From: Humibacter albus DSM 18994
Lineage (GTDB): Bacteria > Actinomycetota > Actinomycetes > Actinomycetales > Microbacteriaceae
Reading direction: 5' to 3'
Assembly: GCF_000421825.1 (NCBI RefSeq)
Contig: NZ_ATXT01000016.1
Location: 310,001 to 374,000, forward strand
Length of the DNA: 64,000 nt
The notes beneath the pieces were generated by a model. The model made no database searches, was not told the origin of the DNA, and saw only the letters and a program-made list of their open reading frames with translations. The stretch's first letter is position 1. Each line of letters begins with the position of its first letter. The position numbers and the translations under genes are program-made. Shown here one piece after another: positions 50,482-59,841 of this stretch.

Positions 50482-51449
50482 CAGGTTTCCGGCTCCGCCG
50501 CACTCCGCGATGTCGACGCCGCGACATCGGTCCCGGACAAGATCGCTGCGCCGGCCGTCGCCCCGTCTACCGCACCGGCTCCCGCCAGTAGCCGTGCGAG
50601 CCGGTCCGCGGTGTCCGTACCAGCCGAGGGCGTGTAGATGACCATATGGAGGTCGGGGTGGTCCGACGGGACGAGCTGGTGATGCTCGACGGTGAGCAGA
50701 CCGGCTTCGGGATGCCGGAACGTCCGCTCCCGAGACACGAAACCCTCGATGTCGCGCGACGCCCACACGTTGCGGAATGGCCCGCTGGCCTCTTCGAGGC
50801 GCGCGATGAGCGACAGATAATCGGGGTCGCCGAGCCGCGGCCCCGCTTCGGCGCGGAACTCCGCCGCGAACCGGCTGCTGGTGATCTCCCAGTCGGGCAA
50901 CAACTCATGCACATAGGGGTCGGTGAAGACGAGCCAGAGCAGGTTGCGGTCCTCGGCGGGCACCGTTGCGACGCCGGGGTACAGCGCCTGGTAGGCGGAG
51001 TTCCAGCCGGCGATGCGCCAGTCGGCGGTGAGCGTGAACGCGGGAGACCCGGCGAGGGCATCCATGAGACGCTGCACCTGCGGCGGCGCCACCGCGACGG
51101 GCGCCGGAGCGGTCACGGGTGCGGGCGCATACCCCGCGAGCGAGAGCAGGTAACCGTGTTCGCTGACGGTGAGGCGCAGGGTACGGGCGAGCGCATCCAG
51201 AACCTGACGGGACGGATGGATGTCGCGCCCCTGCTCGAGCCACGTGTACCAGGTGACGCTCACCCCGCTGAGGAACGAGACCTCTTCGCGGCGCAGACCG
51301 GATGTGCGACCCCGGTTGATCGACGGAAGACCGGCATCCGCCCGGGTCAGGTTCGCGCGGCGGGCGCGCAGGAAGGCGCCGAGCTCGGTGCGGCTCGCGG
51401 ACGCGGGGTCGCCAGCGTCAGCGCTCGCCGCCGACCCGCTTTTCACCAC
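50481..51449 (-). CDS. XRE-family regulator with MmyB-type ligand domain
   Basis: 322 aa. The N-terminal helix-turn-helix (ELGAFLRARRANLT ... GLRREEVSFLSGVSVTWYTWLEQGRDI) and the C-terminal PAS-like domain (PAFTLTADWRIAGWNSAYQALYP, LLWLVFTDPYVHELLPDWE, LLTVEHHQLVPSDHPDLHMVIYTP) are those of the MmyB group, which bind fatty-acid-like ligands in the known case. Such regulators usually control an adjacent oxidoreductase or transporter. Here the coupled partner is the PrmC-like methyltransferase. GTG 51449 or GTG 51446 starts it. Divergent from ilvD. Confidence 0.9.
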   Translation of the reverse strand: MVKSGSAASADAGDPASASRTELGAFLRARRANLTRADAGLPSINRGRTSGLRREEVSFLSGVSVTWYTWLEQGRDIHPSRQVLDALARTLRLTVSEHGYLLSLAGYAPAPVTAPAPVAVAPPQVQRLMDALAGSPAFTLTADWRIAGWNSAYQALYPGVATVPAEDRNLLWLVFTDPYVHELLPDWEITSSRFAAEFRAEAGPRLGDPDYLSLIARLEEASGPFRNVWASRDIEGFVSRERTFRHPEAGLLTVEHHQLVPSDHPDLHMVIYTPSAGTDTADRLARLLAGAGAVDGATAGAAILSGTDVAASTSRSAAEPET

Positions 51450-51525
51450 GACACAACGCTAGTACCCCCACTACTAGCATGAGCGCCGTCTTCTGCTCGG
51501 CCGGCGGCATCCGCATGCTGTAGAC

Positions 51526-53421
51526 ATGCCCGCACTCCGTTCTCGCACAGTCACCCATGGCCGCAACATGGCTGGAGCCCGCGCCCTGATGCGCGCCTCC
51601 GGCGTCGACGCCGGCGACTTCGGCAAGCCGATCATCGCCGTCGCCAACAGCTTCACGGAGTTCGTTCCCGGCCACACCCACCTGCAGCCCGTCGGCCGCA
51701 TCGTCAGCGAGGCGATCAAGCAGGCCGGCGGCATCGCTCGCGAGTTCAACACGATCGCCGTCGACGACGGCATCGCCATGGGCCACAACGGCATGCTCTA
51801 CTCGCTGCCGTCGCGCGACCTCATCGCCGACTCCGTCGAATACATGGTCAACGCGCACTGCGCCGACGCTCTGGTCTGCATCTCGAACTGCGACAAGATC
51901 ACGCCCGGGATGCTCCTGGCCGCGCTGCGCCTGAACATCCCGACGGTCTTCGTCTCGGGTGGCCCGATGGAGTCCGGTCGCGCCATTCTGGTCGACGGCT
52001 CCGTGCGCACACTCGACCTCATCGACGCCATCAGCGAGGCGGCGAACGACGGCGTCTCGGATGCCGACCTGCTGCGCATCGAGGAATCCGCCTGTCCGAC
52101 CTGCGGCTCGTGCTCAGGCATGTTCACCGCCAACTCGATGAACTGCCTCGTCGAAGCCATGGGTCTCGCCCTGCCGGGCAACGGCTCTACGCTCGCCACG
52201 CACACCGCGCGCCGCGCGCTGTACGAGAACGCCGGCGCGCTCGCGGTGCGGATCGCGCACCGCTACTACGACGAAGACGACGCCTCCGTGCTGCCGCGCA
52301 ACGTCGCCACGCCGGCGGCGTTCGGCAACGCGATGGCACTCGACATCGCCATGGGCGGCTCGACGAACACGATCCTGCACCTGCTCGCCGCCGCGCACGA
52401 AGCCGGCGTCGACTTCGGTCTCACCGACATCGACGCGCTGTCCCGACGCGTGCCGTGCCTGGCGAAGATCGCGCCGAACATCGCCCACGACCGCACGTAC
52501 TACATGGAGGATGTGCACCGCGCCGGCGGCATCCCGGCCATTCTCGGCGAGCTGCGCCGTGGCGGGCTGCTCGACGAAGGCGTGCATTCCGTGCACTCGC
52601 CCTCGCTGGCCGCGTGGCTCGACGCCTGGGACGTGCGCAGCGGAATGGCCTCCGAGGAATCGCTCGAACTGTGGCACGCCGCGCCGGGCGGCAAGCGCTC
52701 GTCGACCGCGTTCTCGCAGTCGGAGCGCTGGGCCGCGCTCGACACGGACGCCACGAACGGCTGCATCCGCGACAAGGAGCACGCTTACACCGTGGACGGC
52801 GGCCTGGCCGTGCTGCGCGGCAACCTCGCCGAGAACGGCTGCGTGGTCAAGACCGCGGGAGTGGACGCATCCATCCTGAAGTTCACCGGCCCCGCGGTCG
52901 TCTTCGACTCCCAGGAGGCCGCGTGCGACGGCATCCTGAACAAGAAGGTCAAGGAGGGCGACGTCGTCGTCATCCGCTACGAGGGCCCGCGCGGTGGCCC
53001 CGGCATGCAGGAGATGCTGTATCCGACGTCGTTCCTGAAGGGTCGCGGCCTCGGCAAGGCGTGCGCACTGATCACCGACGGCCGGTTCTCCGGCGGCACG
53101 TCGGGCCTCTCGATCGGCCACGTGGCCCCCGAGGCGGCCGCCGGCGGCACCATCGCCCTGGTGCAGGACGGCGACACGATCGCGATCGACATCCCGTCGC
53201 GCTCGATCGCGTTGGATGTCCCGGCCGACGTTCTCGAGGAGCGCCGCCTCGCCCTCGTGGCCGGCGACGGCTACCGCCCGCAGGGCCGCGAGCGCGTGGT
53301 CTCGGCCGCGCTGCGCGCCTATGCACTGATGGCGACCTCGGCGGACACCGGCGCGGTGCGCGACGTGGACTCGGCGGAGGCCGCGGTCGCGGCACGTCGC
53401 GCGGCCGACGTGCTCGCGTAG
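51526..53421 (+). CDS. ilvD: Dihydroxy-acid dehydratase
   Basis: A 631-aa Fe-S enzyme making 2-oxoisovalerate and 2-oxo-3-methylvalerate for valine, isoleucine and pantothenate. The N-terminus [17 protein letters not shown], cluster/Mg region [13 protein letters not shown], and [21 protein letters not shown] match the long E. coli-type IlvD. The C-terminal [20 protein letters not shown] is also diagnostic. The downstream branched-chain 2-oxoacid dehydrogenase operon is 10 kb away. ATG 51526; no Shine-Dalgarno is obvious. Confidence 0.96.
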   Translation: MPALRSRTVTHGRNMAGARALMRASGVDAGDFGKPIIAVANSFTEFVPGHTHLQPVGRIVSEAIKQAGGIAREFNTIAVDDGIAMGHNGMLYSLPSRDLIADSVEYMVNAHCADALVCISNCDKITPGMLLAALRLNIPTVFVSGGPMESGRAILVDGSVRTLDLIDAISEAANDGVSDADLLRIEESACPTCGSCSGMFTANSMNCLVEAMGLALPGNGSTLATHTARRALYENAGALAVRIAHRYYDEDDASVLPRNVATPAAFGNAMALDIAMGGSTNTILHLLAAAHEAGVDFGLTDIDALSRRVPCLAKIAPNIAHDRTYYMEDVHRAGGIPAILGELRRGGLLDEGVHSVHSPSLAAWLDAWDVRSGMASEESLELWHAAPGGKRSSTAFSQSERWAALDTDATNGCIRDKEHAYTVDGGLAVLRGNLAENGCVVKTAGVDASILKFTGPAVVFDSQEAACDGILNKKVKEGDVVVIRYEGPRGGPGMQEMLYPTSFLKGRGLGKACALITDGRFSGGTSGLSIGHVAPEAAAGGTIALVQDGDTIAIDIPSRSIALDVPADVLEERRLALVAGDGYRPQGRERVVSAALRAYALMATSADTGAVRDVDSAEAAVAARRAADVLA

Positions 53422-53425
53422 AACG

Positions 53426-53515
53426 CGAGCTCCCTGAGCGGAGCGCGAAGCGCGGAGTCGAAGGGCGGTTCGCCGCCGGATCCCCTTCGACTCGCTTCGC
53501 TCGCTCAGGAACTCG
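53426..53515. repeat. Long imperfect palindrome between ilvD and MFS
   Basis: The left arm (53426-53464, containing CTCCCTGAGCGGAGCGCGAAG and ending GAGTCGAAGGG) is matched with small bulges by CCCTTCGACTCGCTTCGCTC (53483-53502) plus GCTCAGGAACTCG. This is the widespread actinobacterial extragenic palindrome type and probably ends the ilvD transcript. Confidence 0.8.
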
Positions 53516-53589
53516 GGGCGGGGTCCGAGGCAAGGTCGACACGCAGACCGTTTAGCCTCGGTAGGGTCCACGAACAGAAACGAGGAATC

Positions 53590-54870
53590 GTGCCGCCCAC
53601 CGCTCCCGTGCGTGCGAACGCCTCCGGCATGCTGCGCGGCGGCCTCCTCTTCATCGGGCTGCTGCTGATCGCCGCCAACCTGCGCACCGCCATCACGTCG
53701 GTCGGGCCGGTGCTGGGTGACATTCGGGCGGACCTCGGCATCAATGCGGTCACCGCGTCGGTGCTGATCTCCATTCCGTTGGTGGCCTTCGGAGTCTTCT
53801 CGCCCGTGGCACCCCTGCTGTCGTCGCGTTTCGGTCTCGAGCGCACGCTCGGCGGCGCGCTCATCGTGCTCGCGGTCGGCATCATCGCCCGCTCGTTGCC
53901 CGGCATGTGGCTGCTCTGGACCGGCACGGCGCTGCTCGGTCTGGCGATCGCCGTGCTCAACGTGCTGCTGCCGGCCCTCGTGAAGCGGGACTATCCGGCG
54001 CGGGTCGGATCCGTCACCGGCACGTACTCGGCCGTGCAGACCGGCCTGGCGGCGGTGGCGGCGGGCGTCGCCGTTCCGATCGCCGGCGCCGATGGCCACG
54101 GCTGGCGCCTGTCGCTGGGTATCTGGGCCGGGCTGGCGCTGATCGCGTTCGCGGTGTTCCTGCCGCAGCTGCGGTTCGGGCCGGGGCCGCGGACCGCATC
54201 GAACGCGCCCGGATCGAGGCAGGCATCCAAGGCTCCGGACGACGGCAGCGCGGCGGCGCCGACTGCGCCCGGTCGCCGGTTCCGGTCACCGTGGGGTGCA
54301 GCGCTCGCCTGGCAGGTGACGCTCTTCATGGGACTGCAGTCGACCATCTACTACACGGTCGTCACATGGTGGCCGCAGGTGGAGCAGTCCACAGGAGTCT
54401 CGGCCGCCGTGGCCGGCTGGCACCAGGTCGCGTATCAGATGTTCGGGCTGCTCGGCACGCTGCTCTGCGCGGCGACCATCAGCCGCCTCCGCGATCAGCG
54501 CGCGATCGCGATCGCGATCAGTGCGTTGATGTTCATCGGCATCCTCGGTCAGCTGACATTGCCGTCGTTCGGCCTGGTCTGGATCTCCTCGATCGGCATC
54601 GGCTCAGGCGCATCGATCGTGCTCGCGCTCGCTCTGCTCGGCCTGCGCACGCATCACCACGGTCAGTCCGCAGCGCTCTCCGGTATGGCGCAGTCGATCG
54701 GCTACCTGCTCGCGGCGACCGGCCCCATCGTGATCAGCGTGCTGCACGACGCGACCGGCGGGTGGATGCTGTCGCTCACCGTGCTTCTCGCGGTGGTCGT
54801 CGCGCAGGTGGTGTTCGGCATCCTCGGGTCCCGCAACCGTCTGATCGAGGAACGCGTTCCGCGCCGATAG
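53590..54870 (+). CDS. CynX/NimT-type MFS transporter
   Basis: A 426-aa, 12-TM carrier. The N-terminus LLLIAANLRTAITSVGPVLGDIRADLGI is the signature of the CynX/NimT subfamily (cyanate and nitroimidazole-related transport in E. coli homologues). SSRFGLERTLGGALI is the cytoplasmic A-motif loop. A ~40-residue hydrophilic central loop (TASNAPGSRQASKAPDDGS) separates the halves. The substrate is unknown. GTG 53590 follows ACGAGGAATC. Confidence 0.85.
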   Translation: MPPTAPVRANASGMLRGGLLFIGLLLIAANLRTAITSVGPVLGDIRADLGINAVTASVLISIPLVAFGVFSPVAPLLSSRFGLERTLGGALIVLAVGIIARSLPGMWLLWTGTALLGLAIAVLNVLLPALVKRDYPARVGSVTGTYSAVQTGLAAVAAGVAVPIAGADGHGWRLSLGIWAGLALIAFAVFLPQLRFGPGPRTASNAPGSRQASKAPDDGSAAAPTAPGRRFRSPWGAALAWQVTLFMGLQSTIYYTVVTWWPQVEQSTGVSAAVAGWHQVAYQMFGLLGTLLCAATISRLRDQRAIAIAISALMFIGILGQLTLPSFGLVWISSIGIGSGASIVLALALLGLRTHHHGQSAALSGMAQSIGYLLAATGPIVISVLHDATGGWMLSLTVLLAVVVAQVVFGILGSRNRLIEERVPRR

Positions 54871-54894
54871 GACGACGCCGGATCAGCGACGCTG

Positions 54895-55614
54895 TCAACG
54901 ACGGCGGGCTGCTCGCCGCTCACGACGCGCGGCGCGCCCGATTCCCGGAACCCGGAACGGAAGCAGGAGAAGCACCGCGACGATGAGGTAGCCGAACACC
55001 GCCGCCTTCGGGTACACGAGTCCGAGCAGGATCAAGATCACGTATCCGCCGAGCCCCGGCGTGAGCCGGCTGCTCAGCAGGGTGATCTCGTCGTCGTCGA
55101 GGTTCGGCTCGACGAGTTTCGCCTTGACGGCATAGCGCCACACCACCGACAGCTGCACCGAGCAGAGCAGCAGCATGACGCCGTACGTGACGGTCGCCAC
55201 TCGCTCCGCATCTTCGCCCTTCTCATTGATGAACTCGGAGAGAAGACCTGTCGTGAACGGCAGCACGCACACGAACAGGAGCAGCAGAAGGTTGAGGCGC
55301 TGGAAGACCGGATCCACGCGGTCCAGATACTCGGTCATGCCGCTGTGTCCGAGCCAGATCACGCCGATCGTGGCGAAGCTGACGAGGTACGCCAGGTAGC
55401 CGGGCCATTCGCGAAGCAACGCCCCGATCAGGTCGCTCGATGTGCGGTGCGTGAGCGGAATGGCGAGGTCCAGCGCGAGCAGTGTGATCGCGACGGCGAA
55501 GACTCCGTCGCTGAGAGCCTCCATGCGCCCCTTGCTCTGTCTGCGACGATCCGCGCGCGCACCCTTGCGTCCGGGACGATGGTGGGAGCCCGTGTACTCG
55601 TCGTCATCGCTCAC
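54895..55614 (-). CDS. TMEM175/DUF1211-family channel protein
   Basis: A 239-aa membrane protein. The diagnostic RMEALSDGVFAVAITLLALDLAIP (first pore helix, residues ~30-53) identifies a bacterial TMEM175 homologue, a tetrameric K+-permeable channel family in characterised cases. About six membrane segments follow (ATIGVIWLGHSGM, LLLLLFVCVLPFTTGLL, TYGVMLLLCSVQLSVVW). The N- and C-termini are strongly basic. GTG 55614 starts the protein (SDDDEYTG). It is convergent with the MFS gene. Confidence 0.88.
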   Translation of the reverse strand: MSDDDEYTGSHHRPGRKGARADRRRQSKGRMEALSDGVFAVAITLLALDLAIPLTHRTSSDLIGALLREWPGYLAYLVSFATIGVIWLGHSGMTEYLDRVDPVFQRLNLLLLLFVCVLPFTTGLLSEFINEKGEDAERVATVTYGVMLLLCSVQLSVVWRYAVKAKLVEPNLDDDEITLLSSRLTPGLGGYVILILLGLVYPKAAVFGYLIVAVLLLLPFRVPGIGRAARRERRAARRR

Positions 55615-55670
55615 GCCGCCATTGTGGCGCCACGCGATATTCGCCAGACCGCACGGACCGGGCGATTCCG

Positions 55671-56372
55671 TCACAATCCGCTGTAGCCTCCCTCCGGCCA
55701 CGCCGGGTGCGAGCTCGGCGGGGCGCTGAAGATGCGCGTGTAGATGTCGTCGATGACGGCGTTCTTGTCGAGGTTGTACGAATCCGGGTCGTCGGCCGTC
55801 TCGACCGCGAGGCGGCGCTTCGCCGCCGCGTACAGATCACGGTCGGCGTCGTGCGTGCGCAACCAGTCTCGGAACAGCAGGTGGCGCAGCGGCTCCGGAG
55901 AACCCGCCTGGAACACGTGCAGGTTCACGCCGCCGTCCGCGCGCACGAGCATCCGGTGCCCGTTCCACCACGGCTCGCGCAGCACGTGCACATAGCCGGC
56001 CCGCGTGAGGGCCGGCACGTAGGCATCCTCGTCGGAGCTGTCAGGCACCTGCACGTCGATGTCGAGGATGGGCTTGGCGGGCAGGCCGGGCACCGAGGTC
56101 GATCCGACGTGCTCGATGCGCACGACGAGGTCGCCGAGCGCGTCGGCGATGTTCGCGGACTCGACCGCGGCCGCGTCGGGCCAGCCCGGTTCGGGGTCGA
56201 CGACGACGATCGGATCCACCGGCGGGGCGGCGTCGCCGACCCAGCGGGCGACCTGCTGGTCCTCGTCGCCGACCCGGCGCTCGGTCAGCTCCCGTGGATA
56301 GTTCTCGAAAGGGTGCGGCTCGCCGTGCGGTTCGCGGTGTGATTCATCGTGCGGCTCGGACTGTGCGGTCAC
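55671..56372 (-). CDS. GrpB-family (UPF0157) nucleotidyltransferase-like protein
   Basis: 233 aa. The domain begins near residue 50: VVVDPEPGWPDAA, then RIEHVGSTSVPGLPAKPILDIDVQV (Gly-Ser and the Asp pair of a nucleotidyltransferase-like fold), and YVHVLREPWWNGHRMLVR ... NLHVFQ. The GrpB family is related to adenylyl-/uridylyltransferases but has no firm role; some are dephospho-CoA kinase fusions. The first ~45 residues are His/Glu/Pro-rich and unusual for the family. ATG 56372. Confidence 0.87.
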   Translation of the reverse strand: MTAQSEPHDESHREPHGEPHPFENYPRELTERRVGDEDQQVARWVGDAAPPVDPIVVVDPEPGWPDAAAVESANIADALGDLVVRIEHVGSTSVPGLPAKPILDIDVQVPDSSDEDAYVPALTRAGYVHVLREPWWNGHRMLVRADGGVNLHVFQAGSPEPLRHLLFRDWLRTHDADRDLYAAAKRRLAVETADDPDSYNLDKNAVIDDIYTRIFSAPPSSHPAWPEGGYSGL

Positions 56373-56451
56373 GTCGACCTCCTGGTCGTGCGGAGACGGA
56401 TGGGTGAAGCAAAGTCCTCCAGGCTACGCCCGCCCTCCCCGTAGCGGCCGG

Positions 56452-57234
56452 TCAGCGTGGTCGCGGTCGCACCGTCAGCCCCTGCACGCACGTGCCGATC
56501 ACGCCACGCTCGTCGTGCAGCACGGTGTGCGTGACGCCGAGGCCGGTGCCGCCGTATGCCACCGTCGTGTCGAATCCGAGCCACTCACCCTGCGGTTGCG
56601 CGATCAGGTGCGCCGTGAGGTCGATGTTCGGGAACAGCAGCTCTTGCGGGGGCAGACGCGGCGTGATGCCGTTCGCGATGTCCAGGATGCTCAGCAGCCG
56701 AACCGTAGGACTGATCGGCTCGTCGGCCAGCAGCGGCACCCGCGGACGTAACCAGCCCTGCAACCGACCTGGCGCCAGACGGCGGCCACGGGCATCCACG
56801 GTGTGGACGAACTCGCCGGGCCAGATGTCGAACTCGTTCCACTCGGGGAACTCGTCGACACACGGCATCGGGTCGAACGCGTCGCCCGCGATGTCTTCGG
56901 TGTCGTGCCGCGCCATGAGCCACGCGCGCAGAGTGGCGGCCGCCCGCCCGCCGTGGCTCAGCCGCGCCTCGACGAGCTCGACGGTGCGTCCCGGACGCAG
57001 CACGTGCGCCTCCAGCTCGACGACGTCGATCGGCAGCGTACCCAGGATGTCGAACGAGAGCCGCCCGAGCTGCAGACCGTCGGCGAGACGGCCGGCGAAC
57101 GCGCGCTCCACTGTGTGCGTGAGCAGGCCGAGTGCGGGCGCGATGTGCTGTTCGGTCGGATCCCAGGCGCCGCCGACCGCCGGAGTCGCGCGAAAGTGCG
57201 TGTCATCGAGTCGCTCGAAGTAGGAAGTCACCAT
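56452..57234 (-). CDS. Acyl-CoA thioesterase-like (double hot-dog) protein
   Basis: 260 aa. Two hot-dog halves are visible: YFERLDDTHFRATPAVGGAWDPTEQHIAPALGLLTHTVERAF with GRLSFDILGTLP, and a second ending EWLGFDTTVAYGGTGLGVTHTVLHDERGVIGTC with a Gln/Asp-containing active-site turn. This is the TesB-like/acyl-CoA thioesterase arrangement, acting on fatty acyl-CoA. ATG 57234 or the next GTG (57231) starts it; TACGAT lies six bases before that GTG, so a leaderless GTG start is possible. Confidence 0.82.
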   Translation of the reverse strand: MVTSYFERLDDTHFRATPAVGGAWDPTEQHIAPALGLLTHTVERAFAGRLADGLQLGRLSFDILGTLPIDVVELEAHVLRPGRTVELVEARLSHGGRAAATLRAWLMARHDTEDIAGDAFDPMPCVDEFPEWNEFDIWPGEFVHTVDARGRRLAPGRLQGWLRPRVPLLADEPISPTVRLLSILDIANGITPRLPPQELLFPNIDLTAHLIAQPQGEWLGFDTTVAYGGTGLGVTHTVLHDERGVIGTCVQGLTVRPRPR

Positions 57235-57280
57235 CGGATCGTAGTCACGGCGCTCGCGCGCCTTGTGCCCTCGGCGGCCA

Positions 57281-59668
57281 TCACGTCAGGATCACCAGTC
57301 GCTGCGTCGAACGCGTCATCGCCACGTAGCGGTCGACCGCCCCCTCGATGCCGCCGTCGCCGACGCCCTTCCCATCAGCGCCCTCGACACCGGCGCTCTG
57401 GCCTCCAACGCTCGGGCCCACAACATCCTCGTCAGCGCCGAACCGCTGCGGGTTCACGAGCACGACGAGATCGAACTCGAGCCCCTTCGCCGTGATCGGC
57501 GTGAGAGAACGCACGCGGGGCCGCTCGGCGAACTCCGGTGCGCCGATCACGCAGGCCACGCCCTCGCCCTGTTCCGTCAGCCAGTCGGCGACGATCGCCT
57601 CGAGATCGGAGACCGAGCCGTGCTGCACCGGGATGCCGCTGCTGCGAATGGATGTCGGCACGTTCGCATCCGCCAGTGCAGCACGGATCACCGGTTCCGC
57701 CACTGCCATCACCTCTCGCGGAGTGCGGTAATTCACGGCGAGGGATGCCTGCCTCACCCCGCCCAACCCGATTCGCCCCAGCCGCTCGGCCCACGTTCCG
57801 GAGAACCCGCGTCGCGCCTGCGCGCGATCACCCACGATCGTGAGACTGCGCGACGGACAACGCCGCAACAGCATCTGCCATTCGGCGTCGGTCAACTCCT
57901 GCGCCTCGTCCACGATCACGTGCGCGAACGGGCCCGCGAGCGCCTCCGCTTCGGCGATCATCCGCGCGCCGACGTCGGCGTGCGACCCGTTTCCGGTCGC
58001 CGCGCTCGACGCGTCTGTCACCCCGGCTCGCTCGGTCGCGTCCGACGACAGCAGGGACTCGTCGACCAGAGAGTTCTCGAAGTCCTGGCCCGTGAGCATC
58101 CGCATGATCAGCATCTCGGAGTCGTCGGAGGCGATCAGGTCCTCGGTGACGCGCGCACGTTGCTCGCGCTCCGCGGCGAGCGCGGCGGCACGCCGGCGGG
58201 AGCGACGCACGGCCTCAGGGTCGCCGATGCGGTGGCGGGCGGCGTCGAGGATCGGAAGATCCGCGACGGTGAAGGCACGGGCATCCGCTCGCTGCAGCTC
58301 GAGCACCTCGTCGCCCGAGAGGTGCGGCGCGCACTGCGCCAGGTACGCCGGCACCGACCACAGGTCTCCGACCACGCCGGCGGGGTCGAGCAGCGGCCAG
58401 GCGCGGGCGAAGGCACCGCTCACGTCGTCGTCCTGCGCCAAATAGCGGCGCACGAGGTGCGGTGCCGCGTCACCGGCCGTTTCGTCGTCGGACTCCTCGG
58501 TCTCCGCGACGATCCGGTCCACCGCGATCTCCAAGAGCGTGTCCCACACGACCGCGCGCGCCTCGTTGTGCGGCGTGCCAGGCTCCGGAGCGTCGAACGC
58601 TTCGGCCCAGGCGCGGACATCCAGCTCGACGTCGGCCCACGGCGTCTGCACCACGAGCCCGTCGTGCGGCGGCCGCTCGTAGTGACGCACGGCCGCGTCG
58701 AGAAGCGCCGTCGGATCGAGGGATGCCTTCAGCCGAGCCACCCGCCCGTCGCGTTCCTCCACGGCCGCCGCGCCCTCGGGAACGAGATCGCGCAGCGTGC
58801 AGATGCGCACGCTGTCCTCGCCGAGGCTGGGCAGCACGTCGTCGACGTAGTCGAGATACGCCTGGTGCGGACGGACGAAAAGCACCCCACCACCGCCGGA
58901 GACGATGCGGGGCTCTGAGTAGAGCAGGTAGGCCGCCCGATGCAGCGCGACCACGGTCTTGCCCGTGCCTGGACCCCCGTCGACGACGAGCGGGCCGTGC
59001 GAGTCCGCCCGGATGATGGCGTCTTGATCCGCCTGGATCGTGCTGAGCACATCGCGCATCTGCGGCGACCGGCTACCGCCGAGGCTCGCGATGAACGCGG
59101 ACTGGTCGTCGAGCGCCGCGCCGTCCGCGGCGCCGATGCTGCCGCTTTCGAGTGCGCGCTCGTCGAGCACCTCGTCCCAGTAGTCCGTGATGCGGCGGTT
59201 CGTCCACTGGTAGCGACGGCGGGTGGCGAGACCCATCGCGTGCGCCGGTGTGGCGGCGAAGAACGGTTCGGATGCCGGTGCCCGCCAATCCACGAGCAGT
59301 CGCCTCCCCGCAGAGTCGGTCAGCCCCATGCGCCCGATGTAAAGCGGGTCGCCGCCGCCGGCAGGCGTCATGCGGCCCAGGCACAGGTCGATGCCGAATC
59401 TCCGCAGCAGCCGGAGACGTGCCGCGAGGCGACGCACCTCGGTGTCACGGTCCATGGCGGCCTGGCCCGCGGCATCCACACTGTTCGAGTCGTGGTCGTC
59501 AGGCACGCGGCGCGCCGCCGCGAGACGATCAGTCGCCTCGGCGATCTGCTCGTCGAGCGCGGCGCCGAGCGCCGCGAAGAGCTCCTCGTCCTGGCCGATC
59601 AGCGCGGGGTCGGCCTTCGGCCGAAGGCGAGTCGGAAGGTCGAAGGCGGCTAATCGGGTGGTGGTCAT
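57281..59668 (-). CDS. helR: HelR-type RNA-polymerase-associated helicase (HelD family)
   Basis: A 795-aa UvrD-like SF1 ATPase. A coiled-coil N-terminal arm (EELFAALGAALDEQIAEATDRLAAARR) leads to Walker A GGPGTGKTVVALH (about 233-245), Walker B VIVDEAQELTDAEW, motif III GDRAQARRGFSGTW, and motif VI YVAMTRSTQRLVIL at the C-terminus. HelD proteins pull RNA polymerase off DNA; the Streptomyces HelR subgroup also ejects rifamycins and confers rifampicin tolerance. That assignment is supported by the rifamycin-associated element upstream (59750-59772). ATG 59668, with GAGGGG upstream. Confidence 0.87.
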   Translation of the reverse strand: MTTTRLAAFDLPTRLRPKADPALIGQDEELFAALGAALDEQIAEATDRLAAARRVPDDHDSNSVDAAGQAAMDRDTEVRRLAARLRLLRRFGIDLCLGRMTPAGGGDPLYIGRMGLTDSAGRRLLVDWRAPASEPFFAATPAHAMGLATRRRYQWTNRRITDYWDEVLDERALESGSIGAADGAALDDQSAFIASLGGSRSPQMRDVLSTIQADQDAIIRADSHGPLVVDGGPGTGKTVVALHRAAYLLYSEPRIVSGGGGVLFVRPHQAYLDYVDDVLPSLGEDSVRICTLRDLVPEGAAAVEERDGRVARLKASLDPTALLDAAVRHYERPPHDGLVVQTPWADVELDVRAWAEAFDAPEPGTPHNEARAVVWDTLLEIAVDRIVAETEESDDETAGDAAPHLVRRYLAQDDDVSGAFARAWPLLDPAGVVGDLWSVPAYLAQCAPHLSGDEVLELQRADARAFTVADLPILDAARHRIGDPEAVRRSRRRAAALAAEREQRARVTEDLIASDDSEMLIMRMLTGQDFENSLVDESLLSSDATERAGVTDASSAATGNGSHADVGARMIAEAEALAGPFAHVIVDEAQELTDAEWQMLLRRCPSRSLTIVGDRAQARRGFSGTWAERLGRIGLGGVRQASLAVNYRTPREVMAVAEPVIRAALADANVPTSIRSSGIPVQHGSVSDLEAIVADWLTEQGEGVACVIGAPEFAERPRVRSLTPITAKGLEFDLVVLVNPQRFGADEDVVGPSVGGQSAGVEGADGKGVGDGGIEGAVDRYVAMTRSTQRLVILT

Positions 59669-59749
59669 GCGGGTCCCCTCTGCCGGAATCGCTGCGCGGG
59701 AGCCGCGGCGGCTCGATTCGCGGCGCGACCTGCGATTCTGCACCACACC

Positions 59750-59772
59750 GGGGCACTTGCCGCAAGGCCCCC
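59750..59772 (-). promoter_or_regulatory. Rifamycin-associated element (RAE) upstream of helR
   Basis: Minus-strand GGGGGCCTTGCGGCAAGTGCCCC holds the dyad CTTGCGGCAAG between G and C runs, closely matching the RAE motif GGGGCTTGCGGCAAGGCCC that I recall from rifamycin-inactivation and helR genes. It is ~80 bp before the helR start. TTGCGG within it could double as a -35, with CAGAAT 19 bp on as a -10. Confidence 0.75.
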
Positions 59773-59796
59773 TCGAGGAGGGATAATGGAAATGCG

Positions 59797-59818
59797 GGAG
59801 GCGGAAGCCTCCTTTTTT
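59797..59818 (+). terminator. Plus-strand intrinsic terminator antisense to the helR leader region
   Basis: GGAGGC, loop GGAA, GCCTCC followed by TTTTTT: a textbook terminator, but on the plus strand, where there is no plus-strand gene within 2 kb. It sits 25 bp from the RAE and may end an antisense or divergent transcript. On the minus strand the hairpin lacks a U-run. Confidence 0.7.
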
Positions 59819-59841
59819 GCGCCACCATTCCGATCGCGCGA

